A DNA stretch of 64,000 bases from Paralithodes platypus (Eukaryota > Arthropoda > Malacostraca > Decapoda > Lithodidae), in assembly GCA_032716605.1 (NCBI GenBank), contig CM064545.1, forward strand, positions 6,598,463 through 6,662,462, in the 5' to 3' direction. Both the position numbers and the translations under genes were made by a program. Within the stretch, counting starts at the first letter, position 1; each line of letters begins with the position of its first letter. Below, one piece after another: positions 30,996 through 42,748 of this stretch. Under the pieces are notes generated by a model. That model searched no databases. It worked only from the letters and a program-made list of their open reading frames with translations, and was not told the DNA's origin.

Positions 30996-31466
30996 TTTCT
31001 CATGGAAAGACTTCTGCTTCCGTGGTCGAGAACCCTCGGAGAGTGCTGAACGCATTACCGAGGTAATCCTTTTGAGCATGGAAGCGTACATTCCATTTTC
31101 TTTCTCTCAGTCTAATGCAAAAAAATCTTTGTTTACTCACGCTTGTTTTACTGCTGTCCTCAACAAGGAGGAAGCATTCAAATGGTACTGACGCCTTAAA
31201 ACTCAAGAATCTCATTCTTCCTATGTTTCTGCCCGGATTCAAGCCAAATCTGTTCTTCGACTTGCCAAGCACTCTTTCATCAATAATAAATGCACTGAAC
31301 TATCCAACTCTAGCTCTTCCCAAGCTTTCTGGCATCTAGCCAAAACCTCTCCAACAACTTTTATTCCGCGTCTCTCTCTCCCCTTTTCCACTCTGATGGC
31401 ACAACCATCACTTCTTCCTCTGACAAAGCTGAACTCTTTGCTCAAACTTTTGCCAGAAACTCTACC
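30996..31466 (+). pseudogene. LINE-J endonuclease-RT linker, decayed
   Basis: The element continues without a domain I can name. Pieces such as AELFAQTFARNSTL in front of the RT are recognisable, but stops occur in every frame around 30995-31300. Confidence 0.6.
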
Positions 31467-33077
31467 TTGGATGATTCCGTTGCTATTCCTTCCTCTCCAC
31501 CCCCCTCCCTCCTACTTATGCCTAATATCCTAATCTCTTCTAAAGATGTACTTTCTACCCTCTCTGGGCTTAATACTAAGAAGGCGTACGGTCCGGACAG
31601 TGTTCCTCCTGTTGTACTTAAAAACTGTGCTTCCGTGCTGACCCCCTGCCTAGGTAAACTCTATTGTCTCTGTCTCTCCTCTAATGTCTTTCCTTCTTGC
31701 TGGAAGCTTCCTCTCATTCAACCTGTCCCAAAGAAGGGTGACGGCTCTCAACCCTCCAACTATCGTCCAATTGCTCTCATCTCCTGTATCTCTAAAGTTT
31801 TTGAAACTATTCTTGCTTCCAAATTTCTTAAGCATTTCTCTTCTCATAATCTGCTCTCAGATCGCCAGTATGGTTTCCTTAAGGGTCGCTCTACTGTTGA
31901 TCTTCTTTTATATCTTACTAACTCTTGGTCATCCAACTTTCAGGACTTCGGTGAGACTTTTTCTGTTGCACTAGACATATCGAAGGCCTTCGATAGAGTC
32001 TGGCACAAATCTTTAATCTCCAACCTGCCCTCCTTTGGTTTCTGTCCCTCCATCTGTGCCTTTGTCTCTAATTTCCTTTCCGGCCATTCCATAGCTGCGG
32101 TTGTGGACGGCCATCGCTCATTTCCTCATCCTATCAACTCTGGTGTTCCTCAGGGTTCTGTCCTATCTCCTATTCTCTTTTTAATTTTCATAAATTATCT
32201 TCTCAACTGTACATCCCGTCCCATCCATTCATATGCAGACGACTCTACTTTACACCACTCAATTAGTTTTCCTGAACGCCCCAGCCAGCAGTCCATCAAA
32301 AGTAAACGTAATGAAGCCATAAAATACTTATCTTCTGATCTAGCTACTATTTCCAATTGGGGTAGAGAAAACCTTGTTGCATTTAATGCTTCCAAAACTC
32401 AATTTATCCATCTTACTACCCGTCATGAACCTCCAGAGGATCATCCCTTATTCTTCAACAATACAAAAATCAACCCTTCATCTTCTCTCAATGTTCTCGG
32501 TGTCTCTTTTTCTTCTGCTCTCACTTGGAAAGACCATATTACCAGTCTCGCTAAGGCAGCCTCCCAGAAGCTGGGTGTGCTCAACCGCCTCAAGTTTTTT
32601 TTTACCACTGCGCAGCTTCTCGCTCTGTACAGGGGCACAGTGCGTCCTTGTATTGAGTATTGTTCACATGTGTGGGGAGGATCCTCTCACACCGCACTCC
32701 TAGATAAAGTAAAAAGGAAAGCCTTTCGTATCATTAACTCCCGTCCACTCACCAACTCTCTGCAATCTCTCTCTCTTCGCCGCAATGTTGCATCTCTCCC
32801 GCTATTCTATCGCTACTACAATAATCAGTGTTCCTCGGAGCTTTCCAAGGGTATACCACCTCCTCTCCATAGGGTGCGTAATACCCGCCTTGCAACACAA
32901 TCCCACCCCTACTCTTTGCAACTCTCCAACCCAAGAGTGAAACACTATTCTCAGACTTTCTTCTATTCAATTGCTGAGCTCTAGAACTCTCTCCCAGAAC
33001 CAGTCTTCCCCTCTTCCTATGACTTAAATTGCTTCAAACTCCGTGTGTCCAGGTATTTTAGATCGAACGTCCCTTGA
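31467..33077 (+). CDS. LINE-J reverse transcriptase
   Basis: 505 codons are open to 32984. The same frame continues past one TAG (32982-32984) to a TGA at 33075-33077, giving about 536 codons. Order: GLNTKKAYGPDSVPPVVLK, WKLPLIQPVPKKGDGSQPS, YRPIALISCISKVFE, YGFLKGRSTVDLLLYLT, VALDISKAFDRVWHKSL (catalytic D), SGVPQGSVLSPILFLIFIN, SYADDSTLHHS, then the thumb and C-terminal tail (FFTTAQLLALYRGTVRPCIEYC, LDKVKRKAFRIINSRPL). All RT catalytic residues are present. The single TAG lies in the C-terminal tail and would remove the last 30 residues. Confidence 0.9.
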
Positions 33078-33180
33078 TTTCGGCCCTGTCACTCTTTGAA
33101 ATCTTGGGGAGGCACTCGCTGCAGGCAGTTATGCCTTTTGTCTCCCTCATTCACAGTACAAAAAAAAAAAAAAAAAAAAA

Positions 33181-34279
33181 CATGACCTCACTCACCTCTG
33201 GGTCTCCCTTGCGTTATGCTCCAATAAAAATGTAATTTTCCCTCAACCGATTATTTCTCCATTTGACCCAGCACTCTGAGTCGACTGTTTTTTACTCTGT
33301 TTATTTTCACTTGTCTGTTTTAATAGGCGTATTCAGGGCTGTGCATTATGTGTTCGAGTCATATGCTACATGGCTTGAAATGAGGCACAGATGTTTATTG
33401 AGCTTATTAAAAAGTTTAACATTTGCTTAACAATGCCATCCAAGAATACATGAATTAATTTTGTATTGTCAGGAATGAGCCATCTCTAGCCTTAAATTAA
33501 ACGAATCAGACAAAATATTACGGACGTACGGTCCTTGTGTAGGCACTCATTCTTCATCTCACTTCTTCAATTGTATTTCTATCTCGCCATCATGTCTTGT
33601 CTGCATGACATAAACAGTAGATTTCAAAACATGTAGTTTCTTGTTCTTAGCCCTCTCTGTACCAGCGACGTCTGTTATACTTTAATTTAGCTATATTTAG
33701 ACAATTTTATGCAGCTTACGAAGGGTCTGTGGTAGTTACAAGGGTTGATTGAAATATTTCAAAACATTTTAGTTGCTAGGGATACTTCCAAAAATGAATA
33801 ATGTCTATTAGTAATAGCCAGAATACAACACAAAGGGTGTCGACAGTACAAAAGAGGTTAAGCTTTAATGCCCAATATGCTGCACCAAATGGTACTGTAT
33901 GTGAGACAATTGCTTGGTACAAACTTACTCTAAGTAAGAGTGCTATGATGTTGTCTGTGTCCCACCTTCTTCGTAGATACGTAGTCAATTCTTTCCTTTT
34001 CTGGTACCGACTTGAACGAATTCATATTATGAGGAGACCAAGCACGGTGGCATTAAGCTTTTATTTTGTATGTATTTATTTTGTTTTATTGATTGATAGA
34101 AAAGATCAAACTACAACAACGTCATATGGCACCGTACAAGCTAGAATACACAAGGGAGTTATACAAACTAAAAATGTTTCGATGAATACCAAATAGCAAT
34201 GGAAAACAGAAAAACAAATTATGCCAGCATTAACAGAGGTCAGCTTCCTTCACAATTATAAATACAGTACATCATTCCC
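33181..34279. other. Unannotated spacer
   Basis: AT-rich, without a recognisable gene or family. A 131-codon plus-strand frame from 33801 has no domain, composition bias or homolog within the window, and I do not support it as a gene. Confidence 0.5.
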
Positions 34280-35670
34280 AGGGGTACCATGGTCTCTCTT
34301 TCTCTCTCTCTTTCAGATTGCCTGTATTGTTTCCTTAAGGGGCGCTCTACTGGTGATCTCCTTTCTTACCTAAATAATTCTTGGTCCTTCTCCTTTCAGG
34401 ACTTTGGTAAGACCTTTTCTATTGTGCTAGACATAATGAAAGACTTTGATAGAGTTTGGCACAACTTCTTTATTTCCAAACTACCCTCCTTCAACTACTA
34501 TCCCTTTACCTGTGCCTTTAGCTTTAATTTCCTTTCTACCTGTTCCATAGCTGTGGTTGTGGACAGCCATCGCTCACTTCCTTAACCTATCAACTCTAGT
34601 GTTCCTCAGGGCTCTGTCCTATCTCCAGTTCTATTTCTGAATACATTAGGGAACTTCTCATTTGTACTATATATAGTTTAATTTCTAGTTTTCATTAACG
34701 ATCTTCTCAACTGTACCTCTAGTCCTATCCAAACACATTCTGATGACTCTACCTTGCACTACTTAACTAGTTTTCTACAATGTCCAAACATGCAATCACT
34801 CCAAAACTTATGGTATGAGGCCAGAGCATGCCTATCTATTGAACTCTCAGCTATTTCCAATTGGGTCAAAGAACATGTTGTTACTTTCAATGCTTCCAAA
34901 ATCCAATGTCTGCATCCATCTACCCGCCAGATTCTTTCATACGACTATCCCTTACTCTTCAACATCACACAAATCAATCCTTTGTCTTCTTTCAATATTC
35001 TGGGTGTCTGTTTTTCTTGTGATCTTTCTTGGAAAGACCATATCACCACTCTTGCTAAAAACATCTTCCCAGACGTTAGGTGTGCTCAATCATCATGCGT
35101 GTTTAACCCACGTACAGCTCTTTGCTTTGTACAGGGGCAGTGCACCTGTGAATCGAGTATTGTTATCATGTGGGGAAATTCCACCCATACCGCACTTTTC
35201 GAAAGGTTTTATAGTCAAAATCCTTTTGTCTCATCATCTCACCTCCTCTCACTAATTCCAAAAGTCTCTCTATACATGCTGCAATGTTGCATTTATCTCA
35301 CTCTTCTACCACTATTACAATAATCAGTGTTCTTCAGAACGTTCTCAGTGTATACCTCCTCATTTACGGAGAGTGGGTGGCTCCCACCTTTCAACACATG
35401 CCCACCCCTCTTCTATCCAACTCTCTAACCTAAGAGTGAACCAATGTTCCCACTCTTTCTTCGACTCAATAACAATACAATGTTAAGCTCTGAAATGTTC
35501 TCCCTCAATCTATCTTTCCCTTATTCTATGACTGAAAAGTGCTACAACTTCCTTGTGCCCAGACATTTTCACTCTAACATACATTGAATTTGGCTCCCTA
35601 TCACATATTTAACTTGTGTGTGTGGGGGGGGGGGGGGATTGTTACAGGCAGCTTTGGCTTTTGTCTCCTT
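34280..35670 (+). pseudogene. LINE-J copy 2, degenerate RT
   Basis: Reads CFLKGRSTGDLLSYLNNSW, VLDIMKDFDRVWHNFF, SDDSTLHYLTSF (YADD changed to SDD), then WVKEHVVTFNASKIQ, FNILGVCFSCDLSWKDHITTLAK and a disrupted tail. It tracks the RT of copy 1 from about 31870 to 33080 and then its 3'UTR ('caggcagctttggcttttg' at about 35645-35663). It is 5'-truncated at a CT tract (about 34300), has several frame breaks and about 60 bases inserted near 34635-34690. It is much older than copy 1. Confidence 0.85.
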
Positions 35671-36504
35671 CATAGGCAGATACAAATATACACACCTGGA
35701 ATACTGCTGAGCCACAGAGATATTATATCACAGGTCCTTATTAACATCTGAATGAGACGGAACACCGAGGGGAGAGAGATTGTTCATTACAATCCAGTAT
35801 GGTACCCTTCCAACTAATACCACACATGCTGGATTTGATGGCAAGGAATACCTGAACGATACCCTTCCAACTAGTACCAGACCGCCAACCTCAGAGGAAC
35901 CTTCGACCAACAGTGTGCTTATACCAGGTTCCTATTTATACTGCGAGGTGATACAGAGGCAGAGGAGGTAAGTAAACTTGATCAAATGTCTCTTCCCAAA
36001 GGAAAATTGAATCCTACTCCTCTTGGCTGTGAGGCAAGCGCATTAACTGTATACCAGAGAAGACACTCTTGTGAGAGGATGGTCGTCTTAAAGCGAACTT
36101 ACTGAACATATGAAAATTAGTAAGTAATATAGTAATTACTTTGATTTTGATACTTGTATCAATAAGAAATTTGTCTTTGTGTAACTATATTTTTTTATCT
36201 GATTAACAGTAATTAACTAGGCCAATTTAAGGTTATATTTACTTGGCGAATGTATAACAGTTGCGTGTTTTTTATTGTATTATATTTATTTATTTTTAGC
36301 CTGCTTTGCACAGTACAAACAACATTAATGTTGATCATATTAATGTTAGTATAAGATGTTCTGATACTAACGCAATACGTTAAACGTTATTATTATGATT
36401 ATTATGCTTCTTAGGGCTATATGGTGGATAGATAAACTAATTTAACAGTAAGATTAAAACAAATATAAATATAACTGAATATTTATATTTGATTCTGTAA
36501 AGTG
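35671..36504. other. Unannotated spacer
   Basis: No gene seen. It contains a short duplication of 'acccttccaactartacca' at 35807-35825 and 35861-35878. AT-rich thereafter. Confidence 0.5.
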
Positions 36505-37475
36505 GAGTGTTTTAAATATCTAGGATTCTAGGAGGAGTGATAAGCAGCGACGCAGGTGTGGGAAAGGAGGTAAAGACAGAGAGTGTGTGAAGGAAGGAAA
36601 GCTTTCAGAGCAATGAAAGTATGTGGAAGGTGAGAAATATCGGAATAAAAGCTAAAGGTGCAATGTATGAAGGGATAGTTGTATCAACAGTGATGTATGG
36701 TGCTGAGACATGGGGTCTGAATGTACAAGAGAAAATAAGATTGGATGTGCTGAAGATGAGCTGCTTGAGGAGTATGTGTGGAGTAACGTGTAGAGACAGA
36801 TTGAGGAATGAAGAGGTACATAGGAAAGTGGGACAACACGAACCCTTATCGGCCAGAGTGGAAAGAAGGGTACTTTGCTGATATGGACATGTTGGACGAA
36901 TTAGAGATGAAAAGCTTACACAAAGAATATATGAGTCAGAAACAAGGGGAAATAGATTGAGAGGAAAACCTCCGAGCAGATGGAGAGATGGTATAATAAC
37001 ATCGTTGATAGATAGAGAGAGGACTGAAGAACAGGCAACAGAAGTGGTAATGTATAGAAATGAATGGAGAATGCTTGTGAATAAATTAGTGATAAAGCGG
37101 TCGTTGGGAGAGGGGGTCGGCGCCAGTTGGACTAGATAGCAGTCCATCAGGCGCCGCCTGGTCCGGGGAGTTGGTGTATATTGTGAAGGGTCATGCCTGG
37201 AAGTAAGCTGGGCGGGCATCGTGATGTGGTTCCGCTGCGTGTCTGCCTGCTGAGACCGGAACCTCTCCAAAAGGTCTGGGACCAGGGGATTGCTGGAGCC
37301 CCTAGTGATCCTTGGTCTCTGGGTCTTCTCCTGGGTGACCTAGATATGTGTGAGATTTATTTATATATTTATTTTGTATATACTATGTTCACATATATTT
37401 CTTTGTATGTTCTGTTGTTTCTGTTCAGGCTTTGTCTCGAGTTGGCCACCCCAGCTATGGGGTTTGTGCCTGAGT
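36505..37475 (+). mobile_element. RTE-like LINE copy 3 (RTE-3), diverged
   Basis: The 5'-truncated 3' end of the same RTE family: KYLGGVIS-type start, VRNIGIKAKGAMYEGIVV, STVMYGAETWGL, LDVLKMSCLRSMCGVTCRD, ARVERRVLCWYGHV-type region and NEWRMLVNK, then the 3'UTR with both hairpins. Many substitutions and small indels separate it from RTE-1 and RTE-2, so it is an older insertion or a sister subfamily. Confidence 0.85.
36621..37139 (+). pseudogene. RTE-3 RT C-terminal fragment
   Basis: Open pieces 36621-36881 and 36957-37139 cover the RTE C-terminal domain. A TGA (36879-36881) and a frame change separate the pieces. No catalytic RT motif is present; the copy begins downstream of the FADD box. 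Confidence 0.82.
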
Positions 37476-37513
37476 ATATACATACTGTACATATGCATAC
37501 AAATTAGCCATTA

Positions 37514-37730
37514 ATATCTATACTATTTGTAATGCCCTCGAAAATCGGGCCAGGCATCTCAAAACCTGGCCCCAATACTGAACTACCCGAGTTGACGTCT
37601 AGAATAGCATAAAATAGTCGTTGGTGGCAAAGTCTAAAAAACCCACCACATGTATCACCACGTCGAGACTATCACCTGGTTTTTTCAAGGAAAACTAAGG
37701 TTGCTATTCTATTGTACGTCCGTGGTAGTA
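37514..37730. other. Unannotated short spacer
   Basis: The phrase 'ggcatctcaaaacct' occurs at 37553-37567 and again at 37797-37811 beside the SINE-C B-box, suggesting an old partial copy of the same SINE. Confidence 0.45.
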
Positions 37731-37865
37731 CAGTGGGTTAGCGCGCCGACCTGGGGACCTACTGAGGTCAGTAACCAGGGTTCGAATCCCGCGACAGGCA
37801 TCTCAAAACCTAGGGAGTTTTCAGAAGGGTTAAATTCCCTTCGCACCCAGTATTTCACTATTAGT
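37728..37865 (+). mobile_element. SINE-C, tRNA-like
   Basis: A Pol III promoter-like pair: A-box TAGTACAGTGG at about 37734-37744 and a perfect B-box GGTTCGAATCC at about 37779-37789, with 'cgtggtag' at the start. The spacing (about 45 bp between boxes) suggests a type II, variable-arm-like tRNA source. A GA-rich tail ends near 37890. Confidence 0.6.
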
Positions 37866-38399
37866 TACTTTGCAAGAGAGAGAGAGAGAGAATTGAAGTG
37901 AACAGAATTATGTCCAGTGCAAGCATTTCACAGGTAATTGTTGGAATTTTTTTTTAAAAAGACCTCCGTCTACGTATTGTGAAAAACCTGTTATCCTCCG
38001 GCAAATTGTGGGGTTGAGTGAGTGAAGGGGGGGGACAGTGAATGAAGGAGGATGCATGTTTTTCATAATACGTGTTGCTAGCCCCAAACGCGCGAGCAAC
38101 TGTGGCTTTCAACCATCCGACACATCCCCTTTTAATTGGTAATTGTTTCTAATTACCTGCGACGTTCATACGGCAAACACATTCAACTGTTACTCTCTGG
38201 TTCTAACAATACTAACATTTTAAATAATCATAATCCTATCCATTACATTACATTCACCTCTATTCCATTATTAAAATTATGTATTTATTTGTCATAGTGT
38301 TTTTGTTATTCCCTTCAATCAAACGTCGATATATTTAAATTATTTGTGATACTTAATAAGATGAGGAGGTGGGGATCAGGAAGTCAAAAGCATGTAGCC
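37866..38399. other. Unannotated spacer
   Basis: (GA)n at about 37875-37891, then unique AT-rich sequence without a recognised family. Confidence 0.5.
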
Positions 38400-38402
38400 T
38401 AA

Positions 38403-40123
38403 TGCCCCTTTCCCACTGATGCGACAACTCACGATTTTCGTCGCCGAGGACGTAGCTTTGGCAAATTCGCAAGAATGCGTGCGACGTTCACGATTTTGAC
38501 CGTTAAAAACCGTTGACAAGTTTACACTCGGCGACGATGTCGCCGATGAGTAAGGCGTAATCGGCGACATTATGCGAAGGCATCGGCAAATTGAGCGATG
38601 GTTCGGCGAATACCTCGGCGAAATTATTTAGTATCATCCCTAGACCTCCATCAAGCATATAAAGAACCCCACAACACCCTCCTTCAAGATCAATTTGTAA
38701 ATTTTTCGATAGAAAAATATCCTGGCCAAAGGCGGGTTCCTCAAAAAGTACAGGCTCGCTATCGCTAGCCAGGAAAAACTCGATGCCTAAATGACACAAA
38801 AGTCTTAATATTGACAACGAAATGGGGTGAAATGTCTTAAAATCGCCAAACTAATGGGCCGAACGTCATAAAATATGAAAACTAATGGGGTTAACCATGA
38901 GGAAGAAAGGGGACCAGAAAAACGACCCATCTCCCCTTAATTCGGAGATTGGCAATGTCCGGCTTCGCCGGAAATTTTTTTCTATCATATAATGTACAAA
39001 TTTAGCTTGCTCTCAAAACAAAAAATATATATGTCGGCTCGCTACCGCTCACCAGGAAAATATTGAAACCTGGATGGGGGTAAACGTCTTAAAACAGTAG
39101 GCTGAATGGGGCCGAACGGATAAAAGGCAAAGAGAGACGGAGAGAAAGAGAAAAAAAAAAAAAAAAAGGAGAGAGGGAGAGAAAGAGAAAACAAAAAAAG
39201 GCGAGTTAAGCCGTAACGCAAACATTGAGCCCACCTCGCTGTTTTTGTTTTATCTTTCTCTCCCTCGCTTATCGTTTTTTTGTATTTGTTTCTATTTCTC
39301 TCCCTCTCTCTTTGCCTTGTATCCGTTCGGCCCCGTTCAGCCTACTGTTTTAAGACGTTTACCCCCATACAGGTTTCAATATTTTCCTGGTGAGCGGTAG
39401 CGAGCCAGCGTATATAAACAAACAAAATTGAGATCAAAAGCTAAATTTGTATATTTTTCGATAGAAAAATGTCTCCGGCAAAGCCAGATTTCTCTATATA
39501 ATGCTGGTTCGCTATCGCTTGCCAGGAAGATATCATACTTGGATGGGGATAAACGTCTTAAAACAGTTGGCTGAATGGGGCTCAGTGGATACAAACCAGA
39601 AAAAGAGAGAAAAGGAGAGAAAGATAAAACAAAACAGGTGAACCCCCCAAGAGAGGTGCATAGAAAAAAGGGTTGACAGGTTCACTATAGGCCTAATCTT
39701 TTTTTTTTACCCACCTCGCGGAAGGTGCTCTTTGGCATCGTCGATGTTCTCGGAACATCTGAGAGCATCGGCGAGCAGAGCATCTGAGAGCATCGGTGAG
39801 CATCCATGCAGCGTTGCAATTTTTTTTTGTGCGAAACCCTCTGCGATATCTCGCCGATGTCGCAGATGATCACAGAAGCCCTCGCAGATCCCTCGGCGAT
39901 GCTAGACGATGCTTGCGAGGGCAACGAACCCTCGTGAGTCCTCGTCCAAAATTGTTAACAGTCCGAACATTTGCGACGACCCGCGAGGGCCCTTGCGAGA
40001 CCTTGAGAGGCCTTGCGAGTCAAACTATTTTTCATGAGAGGGTTTAAGACATGTCACGAATGTGCCAATTTATTGGTATCGGCGATGAAAATCGTGAGAA
40101 GTCGCATCAGTGGGAAAGGGGCT
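38403..40123. mobile_element. PIF/Harbinger-like non-autonomous TIR element
   Basis: Terminal inverted repeats: 38404 'gcccctttcccactgatgcg' pairs with 40103-40122 'cgcatcagtgggaaaggggc', and pairing continues through 'ctcacgattttc' to 'tcgccga' (about 45 bp, three or four mismatches). The flanking trinucleotide is TAA on both sides (38400-38402 and 40124-40126). The 3-bp TAA duplication and GC-rich TIR fit PIF/Harbinger. No transposase frame is seen in the 1.72 kb interior, so it is non-autonomous. The interior is rich in GCGAGG and TCGCCGAT words near both ends. Confidence 0.82.
39031..39412. repeat. Large palindrome inside the Harbinger-like element
   Basis: The left arm (39031-39205) carries 'ggctcgctaccgctcacc', 'cctggatgggggtaaacg' and 'ggctgaatggggccgaacg'. 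The right arm (39234-39412) carries the inverse ('cgttcggccccgttcagcc', 'gtttacccccatacagg', 'ggtgagcggtagcgagcc'). The first 100 bp of each arm match almost perfectly, and the inner purine/pyrimidine stretches pair loosely around a loop near 39206-39233. Related direct modules lie at about 38735-38800 and 39500-39595. Confidence 0.85.
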
Positions 40124-40202
40124 TAAGTCCTTGAAAAGAGTGAATATGGGGAAAATATCAGGGATAGATAGGGTGTGTGGGGAAATGCTGAGGTATGGTG
40201 GG

Positions 40203-40445
40203 TAGTATAACTCACAAATACGCGTGAGCTACTAAATCTTATATACTCTCAGCCGGACTCGAACCACTGACAGTCAGGTCGAGTTTCCATGCTTTAACTC
40301 ACTACACCATGGCGTCATAAAAGATACTTAACATATTCCTATTAAGGCTTTAAAAGGGAAATCCATAGACACTTGTTCTTACTGACGGTGGTTCGAGTCC
40401 GTCTGAGAATATATATATATATATATTCATATATATATCACAATT
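40203..40445. repeat. SINE-B inverted pair with (TA)n
   Basis: Minus-strand copy: A-box-like TGGTGTAGTGA (near 40305-40315), B-box GGTTCGAGTCC (near 40257-40267) and tail 'ctcacgcgtatttgtgag'. A partial plus-strand copy follows at about 40380-40415 with the same B-box (GGTTCGAGTCC) running into (TA)n. This is the same inverted arrangement as at 3335-3495. Confidence 0.68.
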
Positions 40446-40768
40446 AAGTATGCAAATCCAAACTATTATTGGGATGCCAGACCGAAGCAAATTCACATTT
40501 TGTTGATGTCCCAGATATTAAATTCTTAACAGAACTGTAAATGGAAAGTTTACAATTATACGGCTGAAGAAACTCACGTTCTCTATATATTCACCAAGGA
40601 AAAAATGTTGTACCGTCTTGAAAAGCTGCTTCTGAAAACGTGTCTTTGAATAAAATATATAATTAGCAGACTCTCTATGGAGAATATTACGGGCAAAGGA
40701 AAACCTTATATTGATTACCATTCATATTGCGGCAGACACATTTAATATAACCTGAAATAAGTACACTT

Positions 40769-40829
<61 letters not shown>
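40446..40829. other. Spacer ending in (TA)n
   Basis: No gene; a (TA)n tract runs from about 40776 to 40829 and directly touches the TIR of the next element. Confidence 0.6.
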
Positions 40830-40832
<3 letters not shown>

Positions 40833-42722
40833 GGTGTTTTAAAACAACACTGCCAGACCTCATCTGCTAATTAGTAAATACAATAACGAAGAAGATTATC
40901 TAAGGACAAAATGCAAAATAATATACCATTAATGATTTAAACCGCATAGAGTAAACTAATTAGTGACACCCAGGTATGAGCTATAATCCGAACACGGGCT
41001 AGTGTCCCCCCTCCCCCCCAAATAGCCTACCTCTTGCCTCCCATCCCAGTTCGAGTTTTTCTTCGAAGCTTTGGAGTCATAACGAATCTTCTCATGTGTT
41101 TAATCATCTACTCGGCCATGGTGCTATCTTCTTCTGTCATAGTGATTTTATTTACCTTATAATATCACATAAATATGGATTGTCGTTATTTAGGTGTGTC
41201 TCTGCCTTTGTTATTTTATACTCGTTAAGTCCAAGTGACGTAAATTGTTTGTTTTGGGTACCATTAGATGATTTTAAATATTCATTAGTGAACACCGTAT
41301 ACTTGTATGTCTACAGCTACGTAAAATCGTCAAACTTCAACCATAAAACTGATAGACATATTTCGTTAGTACTCTGTGATAATAGTAACGTAATGAGGTA
41401 TTTGTATTGAAACAGTAAATTGCGCAGGAACAATTTTTTCCCATTCAAACAGTTTCACGAACGATTAAATTACCTAGAGCAGTGTTCGGATACCTGACCC
41501 AGACTTGAGATTCATTATTTTACCTCTTGGTCATCGTTACAAATGGTGCATAATTATCTTTTTACGCTACTTGGATTATAATACTTAGCAGTTTTCTTCT
41601 AATTGAAAAATATCATTACCAATTTTATGTTACTTTGGTTTTGTAATTATTCATATGTGATTAGGTCATTAGATATCTCCTCTTTACCTTTTTTACTTGG
41701 TAATCGTTCATATTATGTATCATATCGCAGTCTGAATTAGAAAATTCAGACTGCGAGAAAGATCTAGGTGTGTTTGTTAGCAATTATTTGAAGCCTAGAA
41801 AACAGTGTATAAGCGTTCGTAATAAGGCAAACAGGATTCTCGGGTTCATCTCTAGGAGTTTGAGTAACAGAACTGCTGATGTTATCTTAAAACTTTACTT
41901 GCCATTAGTGAGACCCCATATGGATTATGCTGTCCAATTTTGGTGTCCTTATTACAGAATGGACATAGATTCATTGGAGAGAGTACAGCGTAGAATGAAA
42001 AAATTATCCATAATATTAGAAATCTTTCGTATGAAGAAAGGTTGAAGAAATTAGGTTTACATTCGCTAGAGAGACGCAGAGTTAGAGGGGATATGATAGA
42101 GGTGTTCAAGTGGGTTAGTGGGATTAACAAAGGGGACATGACAAATGTACTAAAGCTCAGTGATAGCGAAAGAACTCGTACCAATGGTTTCAAATTAGTT
42201 AAATTTCGTTTCAGAAAAGATATAGGCAAGTATTGGTTTGGTAACAGAGTTGTAGATGGGTGGAATGGACTACCAAGTGCTATAGTGGGATCTAAAGCTG
42301 TAGGGAGCTTTAAGATAAAATTGGATAAGCATATGGACGAGAAGGGTTGGGTGTGAAGGGGGATCAGCCGGGTTGAGCCAATCAGCGCTCTGCAGACCCC
42401 CATAATCCTGCGTTAATCTCTAACCGTTTTTGTAATATGATCCTCAGGGTATTAGAGTGTGAAGCCTATAATTAGGCTTTGTAATTGAATTGGGGTTGTG
42501 TGGGACAGGGATCTGCCTTGCTTAGGCCAATCGGCTTTCTGCAGACTCCCATTTTCTTATATGTTTTGTGCTGAGCTCAGAACCCTGTTTTGCTACATTT
42601 CTAAATAACCATTTATCTCCGTTACAATATATTTTTGGTAAAAATAGAATAGAAATATGTGTATTATATATTTTGATCAATGTGGTCGTCATACTCTGTC
42701 AGTGTTGTTTTAAAACACCCTA
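40830..42722. mobile_element. TIR element (mariner-like ends) containing a LINE
   Basis: The left end CAGGGTGTTTTAAAACAACA (from 40830, after TA) is the inverse of the right end TGTTGTTTTAAAACACCCT (to 42721). The TIRs pair for about 27 bp (plus CTGnCAGA). The last G of the right end is missing. No transposase frame is seen in 40853-41730. The CR1-like copy at 41734-42560 fills much of the interior. The shared CAGGGTGTTT start with the next element suggests a Tc1/mariner-superfamily MITE. Confidence 0.75.
41734..42560 (+). pseudogene. CR1-like LINE, second family, 5'-truncated
   Basis: Reads DCEKDLGVFVSNYLKP, CISVRNKANRILGFISRS, LYLPLVRPHMDYAVQFWC and DIDSLERVQRRMKK. After a frame break near 42005 it continues KLGLHSLERRRVRGDM, IEVFKWVSGINKGDM, TNGFKLVKFRFRKD and NRVVDGWNGLPSAIV. 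This is the C-terminal domain of a CR1/L2-group RT, clearly different from CR1-1 and CR1-2. The 3'UTR ('ggatcagccgggttgagcc', 'cagacccc', with a second diverged copy at 42509-42551) ends near 42560. A typical dead-on-arrival copy. Confidence 0.85.
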
Positions 42723-42748
42723 TGTATACAGTATACTGTGTATATATA

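Larger units (their letters stand above)
30200..33180 (+). mobile_element. LINE-J copy 1 (Jockey/I-type, BS-like)
   Basis: A plus-strand LINE: endonuclease (30200-30995), linker (to about 31466), RT (31467-33077), short 3'UTR and poly(A) (33160-33180). RT boxes: NYRPIALISCISKVFE, LDISKAFDRVWH, SGVPQGSVLSPILF and SYADDSTLHH (catalytic YADD). The group is close to what databases call 'transposon BS/X-element'. No ORF1 is visible upstream, so the 5' end may be truncated. Degenerate relatives: 34280-35670 and 63300-64000. Confidence 0.86.

Noticed and set aside
33801..34196. 131-codon plus-strand frame
   Set aside because: No domain, no family match in the window, AT-rich composition; nothing supports it as a gene.
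41096..41410. 104-codon plus-strand frame with hydrophobic segments
   Set aside because: Lies in the AT-rich interior of a TIR element and resembles no transposase or membrane family I know.
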